DNA from: Pseudescherichia sp031998825
GTDB lineage: Bacteria; Pseudomonadota; Gammaproteobacteria; Enterobacterales; Enterobacteriaceae
Length of the DNA: 64,000 nt
NCBI RefSeq assembly: GCF_031998825.1
Contig: NZ_DAMACX010000023.1
Span: 1-64,000, forward strand
Direction of reading: 5' to 3'
Of the stretch, positions 41,777 to 50,978 are shown piece after piece; the first letter of the stretch is position 1, and each line of letters opens with the position of its first letter. Position numbers and translations under genes: made by a program. The notes under the pieces are model-generated. The model did no database searches. It was given only the letters and a program-made list of their open reading frames with translations, and was not told the DNA's origin.

Positions 41777-43745
41777 GCAAGCGTATCGCACCGCTTCCCG
41801 CCCTGTTACTGCTGATCCTGTTTATCGCCGCCGCCTGGCTGACCTGGGGAAACCTCTCTCAGGCGCTGCCGCGTGATCAGTGGTCGCAGGCGATCTGGCA
41901 CCCGGACGTGGATGCCATCAGCCAAATGATTTTCCACTACAGCCTGCTGCCCCGGCTGGCAATCTCCCTGCTGGTGGGAGCCGGACTGGGACTGGTGGGC
42001 GTGCTGTTCCAGCAGGTGCTACGTAACCCGCTGGCGGAGCCGACCACCCTGGGCGTCTCGACCGGCGCGCAGCTGGGTATTACCGTCACCACCCTGTGGG
42101 CGATCCCCGGCGTGGCGGCCTCGCAGTTTGCCGCCCTGATTGGCGCCTGCGCCGTAGGGGCGCTGGTCTTTGGCGTCGCCTGGGGTAAACGTCTTTCGCC
42201 GGTGACGCTGATCCTCGCTGGACTGGTGGTGAGCCTTTACTGCGGGGCGGTGAACCAGCTGCTGGTGCTGTTCCATCACGAGCAGCTGCAAAGCATGTTT
42301 ATGTGGAGCACCGGCACCCTGACCCAGACCGACTGGAGCGGGGTAGAGCGTCTCTGGCCGCAGCTGCTGGGCGGGGCGATGCTAACTCTGCTGCTGCTGC
42401 GCCCGCTGACCCTGATGGGGCTGGATGACGGCGTGGCGCGTAACCTGGGCCTGGCGCTGTCGCTGGCCCGGCTGGGGGCGCTGCTGCTGGCGATTGTCCT
42501 TAGCGCGCTGCTGGTTAACGCGGTGGGGATCATCGGCTTTATCGGCCTGTTTGCGCCGCTGCTGGCGAAGATGCTGGGAGCGCGTCGGCTGCTCTCCCGT
42601 CTGCTGCTGGCTCCGCTGATCGGGGCGCTGATCCTCTGGCTTTCGGATCAGGTGATCCTCTGGTTGACCCGCGTCTGGATGGAAGTCTCTACCGGCTCGG
42701 TGACGGCCCTGATTGGCGCGCCGCTGCTGCTGTGGCTGCTGCCGCGCCTGAAGAGCATGAGCGCCCCGGAGATGAACGCCGGGGACAATGTTCCCAACGA
42801 GCGGCAGCACCTGCCGCGCTGGGCGCTGGGTGGGATTGTGGTTCTGCTGCTGGCAACGATGGCTGCCCTGGCGCTGGGCCGCGATGCTCAGGGCTGGCAC
42901 TGGGCCAGCGGTGAAATGCTGGACGCGCTGGCGCAGTGGCGCTGGCCGCGCATCATGGCGGCGCTGGTAGCGGGCGTGATGCTGGCGGTGGCGGGCTGCT
43001 TTATTCAGCGGCTGGCCGGCAATCCGATGGCCAGCCCGGAAGTGTTAGGGATCAGCTCCGGCGCGGCCTTTGGCATCGTGCTGATGCTCTTCTTTGTGCC
43101 GGGGAACGCCTTTGGCTGGCTGCTGCCGGCCGGGAGCCTCGGGGCGGCGGTCACTCTGCTGATTATCCTGATCGCGGCAGGGCGGGGCGGTTTCTCTCCG
43201 CACCGGATGCTGCTGGCCGGGATGGCGCTCAGCACCGCCTTCACCATGCTGCTGATGATGTTGCAGGCCAGCGGCGATCCGCGTATGGCGCAGATCCTTA
43301 CCTGGATCTCCGGCTCAACCTATAACGCCACCGGCGAGCAGGTGGTGCGTTCGGCTATCGTGATGGTGCTGCTGCTGGCTATCGTACCGCTCTGCCGCCG
43401 CTGGCTNNNNNNNNNNGCGATACCGCCCGGTCGGTGGGGATGGCCCTGACGCCGTCGCGCATCGGGCTGCTGCTGCTGGCCGCCTGCCTGACCGCTACCG
43501 CCACCATGACCATTGGCCCGCTGAGCTTTATCGGCCTGATGGCCCCGCACATTGCGCGGATGATGGGCTTCCGGCGGACGGTGCCGCACATGGTGATCTC
43601 GGGATTGATCGGTGGAGTGATGCTGGTGTTTGCCGACTGGTGCGGACGAATGGTGATGTTCCCGTATCAGATCCCAGCTGGGCTGCTGTCGACCTTTATC
43701 GGCGCGCCATACTTTATCTATCTGTTGAGAAAACAGAGCCGGTAA
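41773..43745 (+). CDS. fhuB: Ferrichrome permease FhuB (frame broken by an assembly gap)
   Basis: Inner-membrane permease formed by two fused FecCD-type halves, each with about ten membrane helices (first half to about residue 335). Each half has the GNPMASPEVLGISSGA / RNPLAEPTTLGVSTGA type motif. Ten N at 43407-43416 shift the apparent frame: residues up to LCRRWL read in one frame and GDTARSVGMALTPSRIG onward in another. In E. coli the missing part is about seven residues, needing 20 bases rather than ten. With that correction the gene is 660 codons, the E. coli length, and continuous. I see no real frameshift. Confidence 0.94.
43407..43416. other. Assembly gap (10 N) inside fhuB
   Basis: Ten N placed between CGCTGGCT and GCGATACC. 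The reading frame and comparison with FhuB imply that about 20 bases are really missing. The N number is a fixed placeholder. Confidence 0.93.
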
Positions 43746-43748
43746 TTT

Positions 43749-43818
43749 CCCCGGTGGCGCTGCGCTTACCGGGGCTACAAAGTCCGTAGGCCGGGTCAGG
43801 CAAAGCCGCCACCCGGCA
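43749..43818. repeat. Paired REP elements after fhuB
   Basis: CCCCGGTGGCGC-TGC-GCTTACCGGGGC, then an inverted unit GTAGGCCGGGTCAGGC...GCCACCCGGC. Two opposed REPs form a small BIME between convergent fhuB and hemL. Confidence 0.8.
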
Positions 43819-43831
43819 ATTAACGGTAGAA

Positions 43832-45112
43832 CTACAGCTGAGCAAACGCCTTGCGCGCGGCGTCGAGGGTTTTATTGATATCCTCGTCGCTGTGGGCAAT
43901 GGACATAAAGCCCGCTTCAAACGCCGACGGAGCCAGGTAGACGCCCTCGTCCAGCATCAGGTGGAAGAAGCGCTTAAAGCGTTCTACGTCGCACTTCACC
44001 ACATCCTGATAGCAGGTCACGCTCTCGGCATCGGTAAAGAAGATGCCGAACATGCCGCCGACGTGGTTCACTACCAGCGGGATCCCGGCGTCCTGCGCCG
44101 CCTCCAACAGACCGTTGGCCAGGCGAGTGGTCAGATCCGTCAGGGTTTCATGCACGCCCGGCTGGGCTACTTCGGTTAAGCAAGCGTAGCCCGCTGCCAT
44201 CGCAATCGGGTTGCCGGAGAGGGTACCCGCCTGGTAAACCGGCCCGGTCGGGGCCAGGGCATCCATCACGTCGCGGCGGCCGCCAAACGCGCCTACCGGC
44301 ATCCCGCCGCCGATGATTTTGCCGAGGCAGGTCAGATCCGGCACCACGTTATAATGTGCCTGCGCACCCGCCAGCGCGACGCGGAAGCCGGTCATCACTT
44401 CGTCAATGATCAGCAGCGCGCCAAACTCGTCGCACAGCGCCCGCAGGCCCGGCAGGAACGCCGGCTGCGGCGGAACGCAGTTCATGTTGCCCGCTACCGG
44501 CTCGACGATGATGCAGGCGATCTCTTCTGGATACTGCTCAAAGGCTTCCCGCACGGAGGCGAGATCGTTATAGGTGCAGGTCAGGGTGTGTTTGGCGAAA
44601 TCCGCCGGGACGCCTGGCGAATTCGGCTGGCCGAGGGTGAGCGCACCGGAACCCGCTTTTACCAGCAGGCAATCGGCATGGCCGTGGTAGCAGCCCTCGA
44701 ACTTGATAATTTTGTCGCGGCCGGTAAAGCCACGCGCCAGACGGATGGCGCTCATGGTCGCCTCGGTACCGGAGTTCACCATCCGCACCATATCCATCGT
44801 CGGGACCAGCTCGGTCACCAGCGCCGCCATCTTCACTTCCATCTCGGTGGGCGCTCCAAAGCTCAGGCCGCGCTCCGCCGCTTCGATTACCGCGTTGCGG
44901 ATCGCCGGGTGGTTGTGGCCCAGCACCATCGGACCCCAGGAGCCGACGTAGTCGACATAGGCCTTACCGTCCGCATCGTAGAGGTAAGCTCCGTCAGCAC
45001 GCTCGATAAACAGCGGCGTGCCGCCGACGCCACTGAAGGCGCGAACCGGCGAGTTGACGCCGCCGGGGATAAGCTCGCGAGCCGCGCTGTAGAGGTTTTC
45101 TGACTTACTCAT
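43832..45112 (-). CDS. hemL: Glutamate-1-semialdehyde 2,1-aminomutase
   Basis: PLP enzyme making 5-aminolevulinate, the haem precursor. 426 residues from the ATG at 45112 (MSKSENLYSAARELIPGGVNSPVRAF), matching E. coli; the longer open frame would overlap clcA. The class III aminotransferase motifs are intact: NSGTEATMSAIRLARG, LIIDEVMTGFRVA (PLP Asp), and the PLP lysine in LGKIIGGGMPVGAFGG. Confidence 0.97.
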   Translation of the reverse strand: MSKSENLYSAARELIPGGVNSPVRAFSGVGGTPLFIERADGAYLYDADGKAYVDYVGSWGPMVLGHNHPAIRNAVIEAAERGLSFGAPTEMEVKMAALVTELVPTMDMVRMVNSGTEATMSAIRLARGFTGRDKIIKFEGCYHGHADCLLVKAGSGALTLGQPNSPGVPADFAKHTLTCTYNDLASVREAFEQYPEEIACIIVEPVAGNMNCVPPQPAFLPGLRALCDEFGALLIIDEVMTGFRVALAGAQAHYNVVPDLTCLGKIIGGGMPVGAFGGRRDVMDALAPTGPVYQAGTLSGNPIAMAAGYACLTEVAQPGVHETLTDLTTRLANGLLEAAQDAGIPLVVNHVGGMFGIFFTDAESVTCYQDVVKCDVERFKRFFHLMLDEGVYLAPSAFEAGFMSIAHSDEDINKTLDAARKAFAQL

Positions 45113-45212
45113 GGATTCGTTCCTGGTTGGTAGAGAAGGTAAGGGGACTATTCTAAGGTATTCCGCGTTTGTTATAAAAGGATCCCCCAGGTAAACTGTC
45201 GCCTCTAATTGT

Positions 45213-46619
45213 ATGACTAATTCATTTTCGGCTATGAAAATAAAAACTAATGCAATGCGAACGCGGCGGATCCTCCGTCTGCTGCGGCGGGATAAAACGC
45301 CGGTGGCGATCCTGGTGATGGCTGCGCTGGTGGGCACCCTGGCGGGCGCAGTCGGCGTTGCCTTTGAAAAAGCGGTTAACGCGGTCAGCCTGTGGCGTAT
45401 CGGCACGGTGGCGCAGTTTGCTAACGATGCCGCGTGGCTGATGTGGCCCCTGGCCTTTGTGCTCTCGGCGCTGCTGGCAATGGTAGGCTACTTTCTGGTG
45501 CGCCGCTTTGCCCCGGAAGCGGGCGGCTCGGGTATCCCGGAGATCGAGGGGGCACTGGAGGAGCTGCGCCCGGTACGCTGGTGGCGCGTCCTGCCGGTCA
45601 AGTTCATCGGCGGGATGGGCACGCTGGGGGCAGGCATGGTGCTCGGCCGGGAAGGGCCAACGGTGCAGCTCGGCGGCAACGTGGGCCGCATGGTGCTGGA
45701 TATCTTCCGCATGCGCGGCACCGAGGCGCGCCATACGTTGCTGGCAACCGGCGCAGCGGCGGGGCTGTCGGCGGCCTTTAACGCGCCGCTGGCCGGGATC
45801 CTGTTTATCATCGAGGAGATGCGCCCGCAGTTTCGCTACAACCTCATCTCGATTAAGGCGGTCTTTACCGGGGTGATCATGTCGAGCATCGTGTTTCGCT
45901 ACTTTAACGGCGAGGCGGCGGTGATCGACGTGGGTAAGCTGACCAATGCGCCGATCAACACCCTCTGGCTCTACCTGGTGCTGGGGATGATCTTTGGCTG
46001 CGTCGGCCCGCTGTTTAACGCGTTAATCCTGCGTACCCAGGATCTCTTTGCCCGCCTGCACGGCGGACAGATTGGCAAGTGGGTGCTGATTGGCGGGGCT
46101 ATCGGCGGCCTGTGCGGCGTGCTGGGGCTGATCGTGCCGGAGATCTCCGGCGGCGGCTTTACGCTGATCCCCATTGCGGCCGCGGGCAACTACACCGCCG
46201 GGATGCTGCTGTTTATCTTTGTTGCGCGGGTGATTACCACGCTGCTCTGCTTCTCCTCCGGTGCGCCGGGAGGCATTTTCGCCCCGATGCTGGCGCTGGG
46301 CACGCTGCTGGGCACGGCGTTCGGTATGGCCTGCGCGGAGATTTTCCCGCTCTACCACCTTGAAGCGGGCACCTTTGCCATCGCCGGGATGGGGGCGCTG
46401 CTGGCGGCCTCGGTGCGCGCGCCGCTAACCGGTATCGTGCTAGTTTTGGAAATGACTGACAATTATCAGCTCATTTTGCCAATGATTATTACCTGCCTGG
46501 GTGCCACGCTACTGGCACAGTTCTTAGGCGGTAAGCCGCTCTACTCCACGATCCTTGCCCGCACGCTGGCGAGGCAGGGGGGCGATCCCGACGGCAAGCC
46601 TCGCCAGGAGAATACTTGA
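45213..46619 (+). CDS. clcA: H+/Cl- exchange transporter ClcA
   Basis: Inner-membrane 2Cl-/H+ antiporter used in extreme acid resistance. Up to 468 residues. The selectivity motifs are GSGIPEIEG, GREGPTVQLGGN (external gating Glu) and GAPGGIFAPMLALG; the internal proton Glu lies in LFIIEEMRPQFRY. The first residues are not conserved and the start is uncertain: ATG 45213, 45234 or 45249 are possible. Divergent from hemL over a 100-base gap. Confidence 0.95.
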   Translation: MTNSFSAMKIKTNAMRTRRILRLLRRDKTPVAILVMAALVGTLAGAVGVAFEKAVNAVSLWRIGTVAQFANDAAWLMWPLAFVLSALLAMVGYFLVRRFAPEAGGSGIPEIEGALEELRPVRWWRVLPVKFIGGMGTLGAGMVLGREGPTVQLGGNVGRMVLDIFRMRGTEARHTLLATGAAAGLSAAFNAPLAGILFIIEEMRPQFRYNLISIKAVFTGVIMSSIVFRYFNGEAAVIDVGKLTNAPINTLWLYLVLGMIFGCVGPLFNALILRTQDLFARLHGGQIGKWVLIGGAIGGLCGVLGLIVPEISGGGFTLIPIAAAGNYTAGMLLFIFVARVITTLLCFSSGAPGGIFAPMLALGTLLGTAFGMACAEIFPLYHLEAGTFAIAGMGALLAASVRAPLTGIVLVLEMTDNYQLILPMIITCLGATLLAQFLGGKPLYSTILARTLARQGGDPDGKPRQENT

Positions 46620-46700
46620 ACGATTTACCAGGGTAATGGATAATATTCATAAAGATCGGGCGGTTTAACGTCCGGATCGCCGTATCAATGGGAGTTTAAA

Positions 46701-47045
46701 ATGAGTGATGACGTAGCGCTGCCTCTGCAATTTACTGAAGCAGCAGCAATTAAAGTAAAAAGCCTGATCGCGGATGAAGAGAATCCGAACCTGAAACTGC
46801 GCGTCTACATTACCGGCGGCGGTTGCAGCGGCTTCCAGTACGGTTTTACCTTTGACGATCAGATCAACGATGGCGACATGACCATTGAGAAGCAGGGCGT
46901 AGGGCTGGTTGTTGACCCGATGAGCCTGCAGTACCTGGTTGGCGGCGCGGTGGACTACACCGAAGGGCTGGAAGGTTCCCGCTTTGTGGTCACCAACCCG
47001 AACGCCAAAAGCACCTGCGGGTGTGGTTCCTCGTTCAGCATCTAA
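46701..47045 (+). CDS. erpA: Iron-sulfur insertion protein ErpA
   Basis: A-type Fe-S carrier delivering clusters to apoproteins, among them isoprenoid enzymes (IspG) in E. coli. 114 residues. The three ligand cysteines are C42 (GGGCSGFQYGF), C106 and C108 (STCGCGSSFSI). It has a good ribosome site (GGGAGTT). It stands alone, followed by a REP. Confidence 0.98.
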   Translation: MSDDVALPLQFTEAAAIKVKSLIADEENPNLKLRVYITGGGCSGFQYGFTFDDQINDGDMTIEKQGVGLVVDPMSLQYLVGGAVDYTEGLEGSRFVVTNPNAKSTCGCGSSFSI

Positions 47046-47073
47046 AGCACGTTTCGTCGGCAAACGCAATAAC

Positions 47074-47103
47074 GCCCGGTGGCGCTACGCTTACCGGGCC
47101 TAC
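47074..47103. repeat. REP element after erpA
   Basis: GCCCGGTGGCGCTACGCTTACCGGGCCTAC, a consensus REP, between convergent erpA and yadS. Confidence 0.9.
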
Positions 47104-47111
47104 AAACTGGT

Positions 47112-47735
47112 TTAGCCTCGATTCTCATCCAGCGCAAAGGTAGGCAGCTTCAGGTGCCAGCGGATCGCCGCGAGGCGGATAGTTAAGGTCACGACCATCC
47201 CCAGCATACTGGCGCTCTCCAGCGGTACGGCAAAGGTATAGAACGCCGTCGCGTGAACGATGCCGCCGATAATGCAGGCGGTGGCATAGATTTCAGTCCG
47301 CAGGATCATCGGTATCTCCCGCGCCAGCACGTCGCGAATAATTCCCCCGCCGACGCCGGTCAGCACGCCCATACAGATCGCCACCATCGGCCCGGTTTCC
47401 GCCAGAAAGGCCTTGTTAACGCCAATACCGACAAACACCGCCAGTCCAACGGCATCCAGCACCGGCAGAACCCACTTCGGCAGCCTGCGCGGCTGACGCA
47501 CCAGCACGATGGTGAGCAAGCAGGTGACCATTGCTACCACCAGATCGGTGGGATCTTTAACCCAGAACACCGGCCCGTGGGCAAGCGCCATGTCGCGGAT
47601 CGTGCCCCCGCCGATGGCGGTTACCACCCCTAACACCAGCACGCCGAAGGGATCCATCCGCAGCTTTCCGGCCAGCAGAACGCCAGAGATGGCGAAAACG
47701 GCCGTGCCGATGATATCCAGCCAGTAGACGAGCAT
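47112..47735 (-). CDS. yadS: TRIC family (UPF0126) membrane protein YadS
   Basis: 207-residue inner-membrane protein with seven hydrophobic segments in two related halves: LDIIGTAVFAISGVLLAGKL with GVVTAIGGGTIRDMA, and LDAVGLAVFVGIGVNKAF with GVLTGVGGGIIRDVL. This duplicated GGG-IRD pattern is the TRIC cation-channel fold. A role in amino acid (glycine) transport has been proposed for some relatives. It is the last gene of mtnN-btuF-yadS. Confidence 0.93.
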   Translation of the reverse strand: MLVYWLDIIGTAVFAISGVLLAGKLRMDPFGVLVLGVVTAIGGGTIRDMALAHGPVFWVKDPTDLVVAMVTCLLTIVLVRQPRRLPKWVLPVLDAVGLAVFVGIGVNKAFLAETGPMVAICMGVLTGVGGGIIRDVLAREIPMILRTEIYATACIIGGIVHATAFYTFAVPLESASMLGMVVTLTIRLAAIRWHLKLPTFALDENRG

Positions 47736-47748
47736 CGCTTATCCTCGA

Positions 47749-48552
47749 TTATTTTACCGCTGCCAGCGCGGTACAGAGTTGTTTTGCGGCGAGGATAATA
47801 CGCGGGCTTGCGCGTTCAAACCAGTCGCTGTTGAGGGGGATAAGCGGAATTTTGAGCTGTTTATCCCAGAACTGCGCAACCTCTGCGGCCTGGGCAGCAT
47901 TTCCTGCAAAAACGATCGCCTCGGGATGACGGGACAGCACCTGCTCACGGCTTATCTGCGGCCAGGGCACGCGGCTGGCGGCGAAGATATTCTCGCCTCC
48001 GCACAGCTCCAGCACCTCGTTCTGAATCGAACCTCTGGCGCTGGTAAAGAGCGGCGTGCCGCCAAACTGCATAAACACCCGCTTTGGCGTGGCGCTGGCG
48101 TAGCGGGCTTTCAGCTCGGCGTAGTCGGCCAGCAGCGCGTCGGCGGCGTGGTTAGCCTGCTCAGGGGCAGGGCTGTACGATGCCAGCTGGTGCAGCGCCG
48201 CGGCAATCTGCTCTACGGTCTGGGCGTCGATCCACAGCACCTTGATGCCGAGGCCTGTCAGCTGGTTAACCTGTCGCTCGGCGTTGCCGCCGCGCCAGGC
48301 CAGCACCAGATCCGGCTTGAGCGCGACGATGCGCTCAAAATTGATCCCCTGCCAGCTGGCCACCTGCTCAATCTTCTCCGCCGCGGGCGGATAGTTAGAG
48401 AAGCTGCTTACCCCTACCGGCACGATGCCTGCCGCAAAGGCAAGCTCGGTGTTGGCAGGGGAGAGGGTGACTACGCGAGGAGCAGCGGCCAGCGCCGACC
48501 CCGCCGCCAGCAGCAGGAGGGCGACGAGCGCCCTCACGCAGCGGTTAGCCAC
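47749..48552 (-). CDS. btuF: Vitamin B12 periplasmic binding protein BtuF
   Basis: Delivers cobalamin to the BtuCD importer. 267 residues with a signal peptide (ALVALLLLAAGSALAAAPRVV) and a class III binding fold: RVVTLSPANTELAFAAG, ALKPDLVLAWRGGN, FMQFGGTPLFTSA. The btuCD genes are not in this window. It overlaps mtnN by 8 bases, so the two are coupled. Confidence 0.95.
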   Translation of the reverse strand: MANRCVRALVALLLLAAGSALAAAPRVVTLSPANTELAFAAGIVPVGVSSFSNYPPAAEKIEQVASWQGINFERIVALKPDLVLAWRGGNAERQVNQLTGLGIKVLWIDAQTVEQIAAALHQLASYSPAPEQANHAADALLADYAELKARYASATPKRVFMQFGGTPLFTSARGSIQNEVLELCGGENIFAASRVPWPQISREQVLSRHPEAIVFAGNAAQAAEVAQFWDKQLKIPLIPLNSDWFERASPRIILAAKQLCTALAAVK

Positions 48553-49243
48553 GCGCCAGCTTCTGCACCAGGGTTTCGACCATCAGGCTGGACTGTTTCG
48601 CCGCCACCGTCAGGAACTCGTCGAAGCTCAGATGCGATTCGCGGTCCGCCACGTCGGAGATGGCGCGAACCACCACGAAGGGTACGCCGAAGCTGTGGCA
48701 GACGTGAGCGATAGCGGTGGCTTCCATCTCCACGGCCACGGCCTGCGGGAAGTGGCTGCGGATCTTTTCCAGACCGGCTGCGCCGTTGATAAAGGCGTCG
48801 CCGCTGACGATCAGTCCGCTGGCCGCATTGAGGTTATGCTCGGCGATGCAGGCTTTGGCGACGGCAATCAGCTTCTCGTCGGCCTTGAAGCCCGCCGGGC
48901 AGCCGGGCAGCTGGCCGTACTCGTAGCCAAACGCGGTGACGTCGGCGTCGTGGTAGCGCGCTTCGTCGGAGACCACGATGTCGCCCACATTCAGGGTCGG
49001 GGCCAGGCCGCCGGCGGAGCCGGTGTTGATGATGGCATCCGGCTGGCAGCGCTCCAGCAGCAGGGCCGCGCCCATTGCCGCTGCTACTTTACCAATGCCC
49101 GATTTCAGCAGCGCAACGTCAACGCCGTGCAGCTGGCCAGTGTAAATTTCGCTGCCGCCCACGCTGTGGGTCTGACGGTTTTCGATTTTGTCGCGCAGGA
49201 GCGCAACTTCTTCTTCCATTGCACCAATGATGCCGATTTTCAT
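48545..49243 (-). CDS. mtnN: 5'-methylthioadenosine/S-adenosylhomocysteine nucleosidase
   Basis: Hydrolyses MTA, SAH and 5'-deoxyadenosine. 232 residues, the E. coli length. It has the IIGAMEEEVALLRDKI N-terminus (catalytic Glu12), NTGSAGGL and VEMEATAIAHVCHSFGVPFVVVRAISD (nucleoside-binding Glu, catalytic Asp). It removes the MTA made by SpeE. First gene of the mtnN-btuF-yadS operon, divergent from dgt. Confidence 0.97.
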   Translation of the reverse strand: MKIGIIGAMEEEVALLRDKIENRQTHSVGGSEIYTGQLHGVDVALLKSGIGKVAAAMGAALLLERCQPDAIINTGSAGGLAPTLNVGDIVVSDEARYHDADVTAFGYEYGQLPGCPAGFKADEKLIAVAKACIAEHNLNAASGLIVSGDAFINGAAGLEKIRSHFPQAVAVEMEATAIAHVCHSFGVPFVVVRAISDVADRESHLSFDEFLTVAAKQSSLMVETLVQKLARG

Positions 49244-49326
49244 AGATTTACTCGCGATAAGCCAGATTTGAGGGCATAGTCTATCATGCGCTTAAGGGGA
49301 AGCGCATTGCTCAGGGGAGAGAGGAT

Positions 49327-50841
49327 ATGGCACAGATCGATTTCCGCAATAAGATTAACTGGCATCGCCGCTACCGTTCACCCCAGGGCGTGAAAACCGA
49401 GCGCGAAATTTTGCGTATCTTCGAGAGCGATCGCGGGCGGATCGTCAACTCCGCCGCCATTCGCCGCCTGCAGCAGAAGACCCAGGTGTTTCCGCTGGAG
49501 CGCAACGCGGCGGTGCGTACCCGCCTGACTCACTCGCTGGAGGTGCAGCAGGTAGGGCGCTATATCGCCAAGGAGATCCTCAGTCGCCTGAAGGAGATGC
49601 GCCTGCTGGAGAGTTACGGGCTGGATGAGCTGACCGGGCCGTTTGAGAGCATCGTCGAGATGGCCTGTCTGATGCACGACATCGGCAACCCGCCGTTCGG
49701 CCACTTTGGCGAGGCGGCAATCAACGACTGGTTCCGCCAGCGCCTGCACCCGCAGGATGCCGCCAGCCAGCCTCTGACCAGCGATCGCTGCGAGGTGGTC
49801 TCCCTGCGTCTGCGCGACGGCGAGGAGGCGGCCAACGAGCTGCGACGCAAGGTGCGCCAGGATCTCTGCCAATTCGAGGGCAACGCCCAGGGGATCCGTC
49901 TGGTGCACTCCCTGATGCGCATGAACCTCACCTGGGCGCAGGTAGGCTGCATCCTGAAATATACCCGCCCGGCCTGGTGGCGGGGCGAGCCGCCGGCAAG
50001 CCATAGCTATTTAATGAAAAAGCCCGGCTACTACTTCTCCGAAGAGGAGTACGTGGCGCGGCTGCGTAAAGAGCTGGACCTTGATACCCACAGTCGTTTT
50101 CCGCTGACGTGGGTGATGGAGGCGGCGGACGATATCTCCTACTGCGTTGCCGATCTTGAGGATGCGGTAGAGAAAAACATCTTTACCGTCGAGCAGCTCT
50201 ATCAGCATCTCTATAGCGCCTGGGGCACCCATGAGAAAGGGTCGCTATTCTCCCAGGTGGTGGAGAACGCCTGGGATAAATCCCGCGCGAATTCCCTGAG
50301 CCGCAGCGCGGAAGATCAGTTCTTTATGTATCTGCGGGTCAATACCTTAAATAAGCTGGTGCCCTATGCCGCCCAGCGCTTTATCGATAACTTACCGCAG
50401 ATCTTCTCTGGCGAATTTAACCATGCTCTGCTGGAGGATGACAGCGGCTACAGCCAACTGCTTGAATTGTATAAGAGCGTAGCGGTTGAAAATGTCTTCT
50501 GCCACCCCGATGTTGAACAACTGGAGCTGCAAGGCTACCGCGTCATCAGCGGGCTGCTGGATATTTATCGTCCGCTGCTGCAGATGACGATGGCGGACTT
50601 TAGCGAGCTGGTGGAAAAAGAGCGGGTGAAGCGCTTCCCGATTGAGACTCGCCTGTTTCATAAGCTCTCCGGACGCCATCGTCTGGCCTACGTTGAAGCC
50701 GTAGGTAAACTAGCGCGAGACGAAGCAGACTTTCCGGTGCTGGAATATTATTACCGCTGCCGTCTTATTCAGGACTATATCAGCGGGATGACCGACCTCT
50801 ATGCCTGGGATGAATACCGGCGGCTGATGGCGGTTGAATAA
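49327..50841 (+). CDS. dgt: Deoxyguanosinetriphosphate triphosphohydrolase
   Basis: HD-domain enzyme splitting dGTP to deoxyguanosine and triphosphate. 504 residues. The metal site motifs are RLTHSLEVQQVGR and MACLMHDIGNPPFGHFGE (His-Asp pair). VMEAADDISYCVADLEDAV supplies the later aspartate. Relatives limit phage growth by dNTP depletion; the E. coli enzyme is housekeeping. Start chosen at ATG 49327 with GGGGAGAGAGG upstream. Confidence 0.97.
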   Translation: MAQIDFRNKINWHRRYRSPQGVKTEREILRIFESDRGRIVNSAAIRRLQQKTQVFPLERNAAVRTRLTHSLEVQQVGRYIAKEILSRLKEMRLLESYGLDELTGPFESIVEMACLMHDIGNPPFGHFGEAAINDWFRQRLHPQDAASQPLTSDRCEVVSLRLRDGEEAANELRRKVRQDLCQFEGNAQGIRLVHSLMRMNLTWAQVGCILKYTRPAWWRGEPPASHSYLMKKPGYYFSEEEYVARLRKELDLDTHSRFPLTWVMEAADDISYCVADLEDAVEKNIFTVEQLYQHLYSAWGTHEKGSLFSQVVENAWDKSRANSLSRSAEDQFFMYLRVNTLNKLVPYAAQRFIDNLPQIFSGEFNHALLEDDSGYSQLLELYKSVAVENVFCHPDVEQLELQGYRVISGLLDIYRPLLQMTMADFSELVEKERVKRFPIETRLFHKLSGRHRLAYVEAVGKLARDEADFPVLEYYYRCRLIQDYISGMTDLYAWDEYRRLMAVE

Positions 50842-50899
50842 TATCTAAGCGATTGTAAAGACGCTCAATAAATTTTTACTTTTAACAACATGTTATACC

Positions 50900-50927
50900 G
50901 GAACTTCGCGCTATAAATTGACTCTTA
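50900..50927 (+). promoter_or_regulatory. Sigma-E promoter of degP
   Basis: GGAACTT (50900-50906), a 16-base spacer and TCTTA (50923-50927) match the envelope-stress sigma-E promoter at E. coli degP in place and spacing, 52 bases before the ATG. Confidence 0.75.
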
Positions 50928-50978
50928 TCGATACTTACACCGCTGTTTTGCGTTATCAGTAAATAGAGATTAAGCGAC

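Noticed and set aside
43434..43745. A separate 103-residue membrane protein gene after fhuB
   Set aside because: It is the C-terminus of FhuB, separated only by the miscounted run of N.
45113..45406. 98-residue N-terminal extension of HemL
   Set aside because: It overlaps clcA on the other strand, and the known HemL start MSKSENLYSAA lies at 45112.
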